From Actinomycetota bacterium (GTDB lineage: Bacteria > Actinomycetota > Acidimicrobiia > Acidimicrobiales > Ilumatobacteraceae), in assembly GCA_016871395.1 (NCBI GenBank), contig VFYV01000001.1, positions 186,001 through 250,000 of the forward strand: 64,000 nt of DNA, read 5' to 3'. Under the pieces are notes generated by a model. The model was not told where the DNA came from. It ran no database searches and saw only the letters and a program-made list of their open reading frames with translations. Shown in pieces: positions 38,868 through 47,519 of this stretch. How positions within the stretch are numbered: position 1 is the stretch's first letter; every line of letters begins with the position of its first letter. A program made the translations under genes and the position numbers.

Positions 38868-39158
38868 TCAGCAGTCGCGCGCGACCTCGTACACCCGCAT
38901 CGTGCAGTGCCGAAAAAGGTCGCCCATCCGACGGTCGACCTCGTCGACCTGTTCCGGGGAAATTCGCTTCCAGAGATCGCGGCTCTCCCACCAGATCACC
39001 GCATGGATCTCGTCCGGCTCGTCCTCCTCGATCCACATCTGTTTGCGGACGAATCCGGCGCAACATTCGAGGAACCGACTCCACACCTCCTCCTCGCGCG
39101 CGAGCCATACCTCGCGCTCCGCAGGACTCACCCGGAAAGTCAACCACTCCACCACCAC
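38868..39158 (-). CDS. TIGR03792-like small protein
   Basis: MVVEWLTFRVSPAEREVWLAREEEVWSRFLECCAGFVRKQMWIEEDEPDEIHAVIWWESRDLWKRI. Confidence 0.65.
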   Translation of the reverse strand: MVVEWLTFRVSPAEREVWLAREEEVWSRFLECCAGFVRKQMWIEEDEPDEIHAVIWWESRDLWKRISPEQVDEVDRRMGDLFRHCTMRVYEVARDC

Positions 39159-39201
39159 ACCAAGGACTGTAGCGAAGCGTAGGCTTCGCCCGGTGGGAAC
39201 G

Positions 39202-40242
39202 ATGATCTCGAATCCGACGAAGAAACGCGACTACGACCTCACCGGTCCCGAGTCGGCGCGAGCCATCGAACGCGGACTGGTCGGCGCCGACTGGTATCAC
39301 AGCCCGGTCTCCCGCGAGGCGATGTTGGAGATCATGCGTCGCACCAATGGACGCTGCGCCTTCGACACCATCTTGTGGTTGGGCCTCACCGTTCTCGCCG
39401 GATGGTGGGTCGTGGTTTCGTGGATCTCCTGGTGGACGCTTCCCGCCATGTTCGTGTACGGAACACTGTACGGCTCGGCTTCCGACGCCCGCTGGCACGA
39501 GTGCGGACACCGAACAGCTTTCAAATCCAAGACGGCGAACCTCGTCGTGTATCACATCGCATCGTTCATGGACGTCCGCGAACCCGTATCATGGCGGTGG
39601 AGTCACAATCGTCATCACGCCGACACCATCATCGTCGGACGCGACCCCGAGATCGCCTACCAACGGCCCATTCGGTTCTGGAGAATCGCGGCTGACATGT
39701 TCGGGATCCTGAGCACGTGGGCCGAATTCAAGAAGTACGCCGCGAACGTACGTGGACGACTGACACCGGCCGCCGCAGATTTCGTTCCCGCTCGCGAGGT
39801 CGCCCGCGCCGTTTTCTGGGGACGAGTTCACGTCGTCATTTGGTTGGCCACCATCGCGACGTCGATGGCCTCGACGAGCCTCTTGCCGCTCGTGCTGATC
39901 GGTCTGCCGTCACTCTATGGACGATGGTTGTTGGTGGTGTTCGGAACCACACAACACGCCGGATTGGCCGAGGACGTTCTCGATCATCGACTGAACACCC
40001 GTTCGGTGCACATGAATCCGATCCTGCGATTCCTGTATCTCAACATGAATTACCACCTCGAGCATCACATGTATCCCTCGGTGCCGTATTACAACCTTCC
40101 GTCCTTGCACGCGTTGATCCGCGATGATCTTCCGCCCGCACATCGTGGGCTCGTACGCACCTACCGGGAGATTTTCCCGACACTCTGGAAACAGCGTCGC
40201 GACGTCGAATACGACATCCGGCCGAAGTTACCGACCTCGTGA
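39202..40242 (+). CDS. Membrane fatty acid desaturase-family protein
   Basis: His boxes HECGHRTAF, HNRHHADT and HLEHHMYPSVPYYNLP; multi-TM. In-frame GTG at 39193 is an alternative start. Confidence 0.88.
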   Translation: MISNPTKKRDYDLTGPESARAIERGLVGADWYHSPVSREAMLEIMRRTNGRCAFDTILWLGLTVLAGWWVVVSWISWWTLPAMFVYGTLYGSASDARWHECGHRTAFKSKTANLVVYHIASFMDVREPVSWRWSHNRHHADTIIVGRDPEIAYQRPIRFWRIAADMFGILSTWAEFKKYAANVRGRLTPAAADFVPAREVARAVFWGRVHVVIWLATIATSMASTSLLPLVLIGLPSLYGRWLLVVFGTTQHAGLAEDVLDHRLNTRSVHMNPILRFLYLNMNYHLEHHMYPSVPYYNLPSLHALIRDDLPPAHRGLVRTYREIFPTLWKQRRDVEYDIRPKLPTS

Positions 40243-41127
40243 CTCGCCGGCCCACTTCCCGATGAGTTTTCCCGAGAGCCAACCGAAGAAGAGGAACACG
40301 CTGACTCCGAGCGCACTCGACAGGATCACCGAGGCGAATAGTTGCTCTCCCTCCAAACGATTGGCGTAACGCTTCAGCAACTGACCGATACCGACCTCAC
40401 CTTGGCCGAAGAAGAAGTCCCCGACGATCGCCCCGATGACCGACAGACCAGCCGAAATGCGCAGACCCGCGAACACCGCGGGAAGGGCCGCGGGGAACAT
40501 CAATCGACGCAAGCGGGTGATTCGATGCGCCTTGTGGAGCGTGAACAAATCGTGCATGCCCTGATCGGCGGACAACAAACCGAACAGGGTGTTCACCACG
40601 ATCGGGAACAGCGCGATGATCACGCATACCAGAACACGAGAGGAGAAGCCGTAGCCGAACCAAAATCCGATGAGGGGCACGATGGCCAGGATCGGAATGG
40701 CTTGGAGCACCACCGCGTAAGGAAAGATCGCTCGTTCCACCACCTTGGCCTGGCTCATGACTATGGCCAACAAGAAGCCGAGGAGGATGGCGATCAAGAG
40801 TCCCCAAAAAGCCACCTTCGTGCTCGACCACATACCCTCGAGCATGGTCGAGAAATTTTTCCAATCGGCGAAGCCCACGTTCCAGACCTCGTGGGGCGGT
40901 TGCAGGAGAAACTGCCGTTTCGGGTCGAGCACCACCAGGCTGATGAAATACCAGACCCCCACAATGAAGAGTCCGACCGCCAGAGGAGGTAGGACGGATC
41001 CGGCGACGCCGGCCTTCGCGGAACGTTTCGCCCCGGGCGCCGTGCCCGCCTCGACGACGTTCGCCTCACCCAGATCGAACGTCGACGGCTCGTCGAAATC
41101 GAAGGTGGAAGGATTGTCGAGAGTCAT
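40228..41127 (-). CDS. ABC transporter permease (SsuC/TauC/ThiX-like)
   Basis: Permease loop GLLSADQGMHDLFTLHKAHRITRLRRLMFPAALPAVFAGLRISAGLSVIGAIVGDFFFG. Confidence 0.9.
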   Translation of the reverse strand: MTLDNPSTFDFDEPSTFDLGEANVVEAGTAPGAKRSAKAGVAGSVLPPLAVGLFIVGVWYFISLVVLDPKRQFLLQPPHEVWNVGFADWKNFSTMLEGMWSSTKVAFWGLLIAILLGFLLAIVMSQAKVVERAIFPYAVVLQAIPILAIVPLIGFWFGYGFSSRVLVCVIIALFPIVVNTLFGLLSADQGMHDLFTLHKAHRITRLRRLMFPAALPAVFAGLRISAGLSVIGAIVGDFFFGQGEVGIGQLLKRYANRLEGEQLFASVILSSALGVSVFLFFGWLSGKLIGKWAGESRGR

Positions 41128-41861
41128 GAGTGGGCTCCTCTCAAAGCGAGACTGACCTGTCCGCAGAGTTCGGCGAAACGGGCATCGAATCGCAACTCCG
41201 GTCGACGGGGATAGCCGAAGGGCACTTCGAACGAGGCAACCAGACGTCCGGGACGGGTCGACATCACGTGGACCGTCGACGACAAGTAAACCGCCTCGCT
41301 AATGGAGTGCGTGATGAACAACCCGGCAAAACGTTCCTGTTCGAAAAGACGAAGCGTCTCCTCGTTGAGCCGTTCACGGGTGATTTCATCCACTGCCCCG
41401 AAAGGCTCGTCGAAAAGAAACACCGGCGGCTTCAGGGTGAGTGTTCTCGCGAGCGAAGCTCGCATCCGCATTCCACCCGACAAAGAGCGCGGAAAATGAT
41501 GCTCGAAACCTCGCAGACCCACCAACCCGATGGCCTCTTCGGCCAGTTTGGTGCGTTCCTCTTTGGTGAATCCATGCAACTCGGCGAGCAACTCGACATT
41601 GCGCCGAACGGTACGCCAAGGAAGGAGCGTTGCGTCCTGGAAGACGTAGCCAATGCGGTCCCGATCGACCGAGATTTCGCCTGACGTCGCTTCGAGCAGC
41701 CCGGACGCGATCTTGAGCAACGTGGACTTGCCGCAGCCGGATGGACCGACGATGGTCACGAACTCTCCCTTGGCCACGTCCAAGGTGACGTCGGACAGGG
41801 CCCTGGTGCCGTCGGGAAAGGTCATCGACACATTCCGAAATGACAACGGGCATTGCGACAT
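41124..41861 (-). CDS. ABC transporter ATP-binding protein (SsuB/TauB-like)
   Basis: IVGPSGCGKSTLLKIASGL; LSGGMRMRASLARTL; VFLFDEPFGAVDEITRE; start MSQCPLSF at 41861. Confidence 0.92.
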   Translation of the reverse strand: MSQCPLSFRNVSMTFPDGTRALSDVTLDVAKGEFVTIVGPSGCGKSTLLKIASGLLEATSGEISVDRDRIGYVFQDATLLPWRTVRRNVELLAELHGFTKEERTKLAEEAIGLVGLRGFEHHFPRSLSGGMRMRASLARTLTLKPPVFLFDEPFGAVDEITRERLNEETLRLFEQERFAGLFITHSISEAVYLSSTVHVMSTRPGRLVASFEVPFGYPRRPELRFDARFAELCGQVSLALRGAHS

Positions 41862-41975
41862 TGTGGCTCCAGACTGGGACTTTACGCCCCGCGACGAAAT
41901 CATAGCCGTGGGCACCCCGCCGACCCGAGAGGCCCTTCACCTCCTAGGCTTCTTGCCCGAACAGAAAGTTTGATT

Positions 41976-41990
41976 TTCCGTTCAACGGAA
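41976..41990. promoter_or_regulatory. Perfect 15-bp inverted repeat, candidate operator
   Basis: TTCCGTTcAACGGAA in the divergent intergenic region upstream of the solute-binding protein gene. Confidence 0.5.
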
Positions 41991-42071
41991 TTTTTCGTCG
42001 AATCGCCGGTCCGGGAAATGAACTAGTGTCGAGAGCGTCCCACATCGTGTGGGTCGACCAGGGGAGGAACA

Positions 42072-43211
42072 ATGAGAAACAAGACCAAGCGACTTTTGCT
42101 GGCTCTTCCGCTCGTTGCCGTCGGCGCGATCAGTGCCTGTGGCGGCGACGATGATGGCCCGGCATCCGAATCAGGCGGGGAGGGCGCGCTCTCGGAAGCC
42201 TGTCCAGCGACACTCGTCATCCAAACTGACTGGTTCCCAGAGTCCGAGCACGGAGCGCTTTATCAAATGCTCGGCGAGGACTACTCGGTGGACGTGGACA
42301 AGAAGATCGTGTCCGGGTCGCTGATCGACTCCTCCGGCAACGACACCGGTGTCACCCTCGAGGTTCGTACGGGCGGACCGGCCATCGGCTTCCAGCCGGT
42401 GTCGGCGACCATGGCCGCCGACGACTCGATCACCATGGGCTACGCATCGACCGACGATCAGGCTTTCAGTTACGCCGACATCCCGTTGTTGGCAGTCGTA
42501 GCGCCGCTCGAGATCAACCCGCAGATCATCATGTGGGATCCCGAGACCTACCCCGACGTGGAGACCATCGCCGACATCGGTGAGCAGGGCATCACGATGA
42601 ACGTGTTCGCCGGCGGCACCTATCTCGAGGTCTTCAAGGCCGAGGGCGTCGTCAGTGAGGAGCAGATCGACCCGTCCTACGACGGAGGGCCGAGCCGCTT
42701 CATCTCCGAGGGTGGAAAGATCGCTCAGCAGGGCTTCGCCTCCGCCGAGCCGTGGCAATACAAGAATGAGTTCGCCGAGTGGGGAAAGGACGTCAAGTAC
42801 CAGTTGATCCACGACGCCGGATTCGAGATCTACGCCGCCACGTTGGCCATTCGCCAAGGTGACAAAGAATCTCTCTCCGACTGCCTCGAACTCTTCGTGC
42901 CGATCGTGCAGCAGGCGGCCATCGACTTCGTGAATGGCCCGGATCGGGCCAACGCGATCATCATCGACGCCGTCGAGCAGTACGCCGATTTCTGGGTGTA
43001 CAACGAAGGTGTGGCGGCGTACTCGGTCGAAACACAGAAGGAACTGGGTCTGGTGGGCAACGGTCCGAACGACACGCTCGGTGACTTCGACTTCGATCGG
43101 GCCAATGCGGCGCTGCAGAAGATGAAGGACGCGGGACTGGACGTGCCGGCGGACCTGACGGCCGAGGACATGTACACCAACGAGTTCATCAACACCGACA
43201 TCGGTCTCTGA
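42072..43211 (+). CDS. ABC transporter solute-binding lipoprotein (NMT1/SsuA-like)
   Basis: Signal peptide/lipobox GAISACGGDDD; ATLVIQTDWFPESEHGALYQMLGEDY; divergent from cognate permease/ATPase. Confidence 0.88.
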   Translation: MRNKTKRLLLALPLVAVGAISACGGDDDGPASESGGEGALSEACPATLVIQTDWFPESEHGALYQMLGEDYSVDVDKKIVSGSLIDSSGNDTGVTLEVRTGGPAIGFQPVSATMAADDSITMGYASTDDQAFSYADIPLLAVVAPLEINPQIIMWDPETYPDVETIADIGEQGITMNVFAGGTYLEVFKAEGVVSEEQIDPSYDGGPSRFISEGGKIAQQGFASAEPWQYKNEFAEWGKDVKYQLIHDAGFEIYAATLAIRQGDKESLSDCLELFVPIVQQAAIDFVNGPDRANAIIIDAVEQYADFWVYNEGVAAYSVETQKELGLVGNGPNDTLGDFDFDRANAALQKMKDAGLDVPADLTAEDMYTNEFINTDIGL

Positions 43212-43233
43212 TCTCGGAGCAATCAATCGGGTG

Positions 43234-43268
43234 AAGGGGGGTCGGGAATCCGACCCCCCTTTGCTTTT
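43234..43268. terminator. Intrinsic terminator between convergent genes
   Basis: Perfect 12-bp stem AAGGGGGGTCGG-GAAT-CCGACCCCCCTT followed by TGCTTTT. Confidence 0.9.
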
Positions 43269-43269
43269 C

Positions 43270-44046
43270 TCAGACCCGATGCCGGAACGTGGCGATCTCG
43301 ATCAAGGCCGAGACGAAGGAGTCAACCGCTCCGGAGAACAAACGGGCCCCCTCGACGGCGGAAGCGGTCGTTGGGTCGCCGATGTGCCCATGGTCGCCGA
43401 AGTCGTTGCTGAGCCATCCGAATTGGATCGATCCGCCAAAACGCACCATCTTGTTGTGATTCAGATGCTCGGGCACTGCCCGCACGGCCTTCGACATGTC
43501 CACCAAATCGGGCCGCAAGTGCAACATCAAGGACGTTTCCTCGGCACCGCCATGAATGCCCATCCCCAATTCCGCGGGCGCCGAGCCCCCGCCCCGATCC
43601 GCAGGCATCGAGGGGTGAGCCAAGAAGGTCTCCAAACCGAACTGCAAGCGTAACTCGCGATTCGCCATCGCCACCAGAGCGCTGTTTCCCCCATGACCGT
43701 TGAGGAAGACCAATTTGCGCACCGGTGTTGCGGCCACGCATCGACCGAGGTCCTCCAATACGCTCAGCATGGTTCGGGCCGACATCCAAATTGTCCCTGG
43801 ACTCCACGCGTGCTCGTTGCTCTTGGTGTACGCAATCGGCGGCAACAGCCACGCATCGACTCCCCGTTCGACGGCCAGCGGTACGGCGGCCTCGGCTACC
43901 GCCTCTGCCACCGCGAGGTCGGTGACCAACGGAAGGTGCGGGCCGTGTTGTTCTATGGCACCGAGCGGCTGCACGAGTATCGACGCCGACGTCAACGCCG
44001 TTTCCACCTCCGGACCAAGCAGATGAGAAAGATGTCGGGACGGCAC
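43270..44046 (-). CDS. Creatininase-family protein
   Basis: VQPLGAIEQHGPHLPLVTDLAVAEAVAEAA; VFLNGHGGNSALV; GIHGGAEETSLML. Confidence 0.88.
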   Translation of the reverse strand: MPSRHLSHLLGPEVETALTSASILVQPLGAIEQHGPHLPLVTDLAVAEAVAEAAVPLAVERGVDAWLLPPIAYTKSNEHAWSPGTIWMSARTMLSVLEDLGRCVAATPVRKLVFLNGHGGNSALVAMANRELRLQFGLETFLAHPSMPADRGGGSAPAELGMGIHGGAEETSLMLHLRPDLVDMSKAVRAVPEHLNHNKMVRFGGSIQFGWLSNDFGDHGHIGDPTTASAVEGARLFSGAVDSFVSALIEIATFRHRV

Positions 44047-44080
44047 GTGCGCAGGTTACCCGTTCGGGCATGATGAGGTC

Positions 44081-45640
44081 ATGAGTGTCGTGGACTCCGA
44101 AGCCGACGTGGTGGTGATCGGCGCCGGACACAACGGATTGATCGCTGCGTCCTATTTGGCGCGTGCCGGTCGTCAGGTGGTGCTGCTGGAGGCCCGCGAC
44201 TCTGTCGGCGGGTGTTCGTCGACCGAGAGCTTCGGTGGTGCGCTGGTCAACATCTGCAACTGCGACCACATCACCTTTCGAACGACTCCGGTGATGGAGG
44301 AACTCCAACTCGCCGACCACGGGCTCGTGTACCTCGACGTCGAACCGAACCAGGTCAACATCCCGTGGGATGGTGGCGCGGCGTGGCCCATCATGCACTC
44401 GATCGAGCAGACGCTCGACGGCCTCGCACTCACGTATCCCCACCAGGTCGACGCGTATCGGCGCTACGCCGCCGCTGCCGTGCCCGTGGCCCGCCTCGTG
44501 TTGGCGGCGGCGGCCGCCGGCCCCGAACGGCGTCATCTTCTCTCCACCGTATGGAGCAGGGGCGGCGTCGGAGTGCGTCGTCTACTCGGCTGGAGCCGAA
44601 TGAGCGCGGCCGACGTGATGCGCCAATTCTTCGACGACGAGGCGGTGTACGCACCCGCGCTGGCCAGCGGACCGGCGGTGTGGGGCCTGTCACCCGAGTT
44701 GCCCGCAACGGGCCTCGGAGCTCTCACCTACGTATTCCGACACGTTGCCGCGGTCGGACGACCCCTGGGCGGCAGCGGAATGCTCGCCACCTCGCTCGCT
44801 CGCTCGTTCATGGCCTTCGGAGGCGAACTTCGAACATCCACGGCAGCGTCATCGATCATCATCGAAAAGGGACGGGTTCGCGCCGTGCGCACCGTGACCG
44901 GCGAGGTTATTGCCGCGAAAACGGTCGTCTCGGCCGCCGATCCTCGGCGAACAATTCTCGACTGGCTGGAAAATCCGCCCTCCGGAGCCGGGCCCATGAT
45001 CGAACGCTGGCGAACACAGAGCCACCAGCAAGGCTACGAGAGCAAAATAGACGGTGTCATCACCGAGTTACCGCGGTATCGGCAGGTCGACCGCGACGTA
45101 TTCGATCGGATCGGAGCCGATCCCGACGTCGCCTCGACCATGATCGTCCCGTCGGTCGCCTCGATGCACTCCGCATTCCTCGACATCCCCAAGGGTCGTA
45201 TCGCGGAGCGTCCGATCTTTTTCGCCAACGTTCCCACCGCTCTCGACCCGACAATGGCTCCTCCCGGCCGGCACGTCTTCAGTCTGGAGGCACTATTCAC
45301 TCCGTACGCACTGTGCGGGGGTTGGGCGAACTCCGGGGAACCTCGACGCTGGCTCGATCGTTATTCATCGCTCCTCGAAAATGACCCGATCGACACCATG
45401 GCCCCTTGGCGGGCCATGACTCCCGACGTGTACGAATCGGACTTCCACATGCCCGAGGGACACGCCACCAGTTTCGCCGGTGGCCCTCTCGCAGCGTTGC
45501 GCGGCAAACCGCGCGAACTGGTGCGCTACGAGACCGACGTGCCCGGCCTGTTCCTGTGTGGAGCGGCAACGTTTCCCGGCGCCGGTATCTGGGGTGCGAG
45601 TGGGAGACATTGCGCGATGCGCGTTCTCGAAAAGTATTGA
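44081..45640 (+). CDS. Phytoene desaturase-like FAD-dependent oxidoreductase
   Basis: DVVVIGAGHNGLIAASYLARAGRQVVLLEARDSVGGCSSTESF; C-terminal LFLCGAATFPGAGIWGASGRHCA. Confidence 0.9.
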   Translation: MSVVDSEADVVVIGAGHNGLIAASYLARAGRQVVLLEARDSVGGCSSTESFGGALVNICNCDHITFRTTPVMEELQLADHGLVYLDVEPNQVNIPWDGGAAWPIMHSIEQTLDGLALTYPHQVDAYRRYAAAAVPVARLVLAAAAAGPERRHLLSTVWSRGGVGVRRLLGWSRMSAADVMRQFFDDEAVYAPALASGPAVWGLSPELPATGLGALTYVFRHVAAVGRPLGGSGMLATSLARSFMAFGGELRTSTAASSIIIEKGRVRAVRTVTGEVIAAKTVVSAADPRRTILDWLENPPSGAGPMIERWRTQSHQQGYESKIDGVITELPRYRQVDRDVFDRIGADPDVASTMIVPSVASMHSAFLDIPKGRIAERPIFFANVPTALDPTMAPPGRHVFSLEALFTPYALCGGWANSGEPRRWLDRYSSLLENDPIDTMAPWRAMTPDVYESDFHMPEGHATSFAGGPLAALRGKPRELVRYETDVPGLFLCGAATFPGAGIWGASGRHCAMRVLEKY

Positions 45641-46138
45641 TCAGGCATCGAGCGCAACACCAGCGCGGCGGACCACGGGCTCTTTGTCGCTCCAGGGAAA
45701 ATTGATCCACAACGTGGTGCGCCGCCATACGTAGTCGGACCGCACCACTGAGTGCGGCTTCTCGTACAAGACCGCCGTACGCACCTCACCCACCTTGCCT
45801 TCACAGAATTGCTGGACGCTGCGCAGCGTGTGCCCGGTGTCGGCCACGTCATCGGCGATGAGAATCTTGGCGTCGGCCAAGTCGACGAAGTCGGGAGCCG
45901 GCGGAAGGATGCGCGGCACCTCCAACCGCTCATCGACACCGGTGTAGAACTCCACGTTCATCGTGTAGACGTTCTTGACCGAGAGCGCGTAGCCGAGGGC
46001 GCCTCCGATCAGAAGACCACCGCGCGCGATCGACAAAATCATGTCTGCCTCGTAACCATCGTCGGCCACCATTTGGGCCAACATTCGAGACGCCCCACCG
46101 AAGACCTCCCATGTCATGATCTCGCGCTCGTTGGACAC
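45641..46138 (-). CDS. Phosphoribosyltransferase (purine/xanthine type)
   Basis: DMILSIARGGLLIGGALGYAL; ILIADDVADTGHTLRSV; GTG start VSNEREIMTWEVF. Confidence 0.82.
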   Translation of the reverse strand: MSNEREIMTWEVFGGASRMLAQMVADDGYEADMILSIARGGLLIGGALGYALSVKNVYTMNVEFYTGVDERLEVPRILPPAPDFVDLADAKILIADDVADTGHTLRSVQQFCEGKVGEVRTAVLYEKPHSVVRSDYVWRRTTLWINFPWSDKEPVVRRAGVALDA

Positions 46139-46235
46139 GCCAACTCCTTTCCTTCGGACGTAACAGCCCGACGCCCCGAATCTAGACGAAGCCACTCCCT
46201 CGGTGACCGATCCCCCACGCCAACCCGTCGACGAC

Positions 46236-47048
46236 TCAGATGACGGTGACGCCCTTCAAGTCGTCCTGCGGGGCCGGCAACCGGGGATCCATCAGAACCA
46301 GCGCCTCGAGCACGATCTTGGCTACCGCGAGATCGCGCACCCACTTCACGTCGGCGGGAATCACGTACCACGGGGCGTGGGGGCGCGACGTCTCGCGGAG
46401 CACGTCCTCGTAGGCCGTCTGAAACGACGACCACATCTTGCGGTCGCTGATGTCGCTCGGATCGTGTTTCCAACTGCTCTCCGGATTGTCGATCCGCTTT
46501 TGCAGTCTTTGCCGCTGCACCTCGTGGGAAACATGCAGGTAGAACTTCAGGATCGTCGTACCTTCGTCGACCAGCATCCGCTCGAAATCGCGGACGTGTC
46601 GGTAGCGCGCCCGCCACACCTCCTCGGGAACGAGCCTTTTCACACGGGGAACCACGATGTCCTCATAATGACTTCGGTTCCACACTCCCACCACGCCCCG
46701 TGCCGGCACCGCGGCGTGGCAACGCCACAGATAGTCGTGCTGCTTTTCTACTCCGGCGGGCACCTTGAAGCTGACCACGCGGACACCGGCCGGATTCATC
46801 CCCGTCATGACGTGACGTACCAACCCGTCCTTGCCGGAGGCGTCTCGACCCTGAAGGACGATCAACAGACTCTGATCGGCTTCGGCCATGAGTCGATGCT
46901 GCAAAAAAGCCATCTGGTCGATGACATCCACCAGTTCTTCTTTGGCCGATTCTTTGTCCCAGCCCAGAGTGTCGTTGGTCGACCAATCATCTAAGTCCAC
47001 GGCCTTGTTGGCCGATACCCGAAACCTTTTCATCGTTGTGTCGGACAT
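46236..47048 (-). CDS. ppk2: Polyphosphate kinase 2 family protein
   Basis: LLIVLQGRDASGKDGLVRHVMTGMNPAGVRVVSFKVPAGVEKQHDYLWRCHAAVPARGVVGVWNRSHYEDI. Confidence 0.93.
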   Translation of the reverse strand: MSDTTMKRFRVSANKAVDLDDWSTNDTLGWDKESAKEELVDVIDQMAFLQHRLMAEADQSLLIVLQGRDASGKDGLVRHVMTGMNPAGVRVVSFKVPAGVEKQHDYLWRCHAAVPARGVVGVWNRSHYEDIVVPRVKRLVPEEVWRARYRHVRDFERMLVDEGTTILKFYLHVSHEVQRQRLQKRIDNPESSWKHDPSDISDRKMWSSFQTAYEDVLRETSRPHAPWYVIPADVKWVRDLAVAKIVLEALVLMDPRLPAPQDDLKGVTVI

Positions 47049-47091
47049 GACCCAACCGTATCGGAGTGCGTCGAGTGTGACCGACTTTCCC

Positions 47092-47364
47092 CTACGAGGC
47101 GTTTTCGTAGGGACAATGCCGACAACCACTACGACAGCAGTAACCGCGGTCGGCCAAAAAACGAGCCGTGAACACCGTGTACCCGCTCACCGGATCCCGA
47201 TACGTCGGACGACGACCCCTCACCGCCGCCTCGTGCCGCCGCATCACCGCGGCGTGAAAGTCGGAACCCGAGCGAAGACGCTCTTCCAATGGCACCTCGA
47301 TGCCATCGGCTCGAATTCGCTCGGGGATCTCCATGGGACATTGTCGTTCAGGAAACCCGGTCAT
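47092..47364 (-). CDS. DUF5522-like Cys-rich small protein
   Basis: YRDPVSGYTVFTARFLADRGYCCRSGCRHCPYENAS*; the longer ORF is probably an upstream over-extension. Confidence 0.7.
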   Translation of the reverse strand: MTGFPERQCPMEIPERIRADGIEVPLEERLRSGSDFHAAVMRRHEAAVRGRRPTYRDPVSGYTVFTARFLADRGYCCRSGCRHCPYENAS

Positions 47365-47390
47365 GTCGGGTCGAAATCCCCGACCCGTTC

Positions 47391-47418
47391 TTGACCCCAC
47401 CCCGTCAGCGGCTAGGGT
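47391..47418 (+). promoter_or_regulatory. Candidate sigma-A-type promoter for the oligopeptide transporter operon
   Basis: TTGACC - 16 bp - TAGGGT about 100 bp upstream of the solute-binding protein start. Confidence 0.4.
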
Positions 47419-47519
47419 ACGAATGTGCACGGCGGTGGGGGCCGCAAGATGCGTCCTCCTCCCCGCCACAAGGGAAAAACTCCGGACCCAGCGGGACCGG
47501 TCGACAAGGGGGAATGCAC

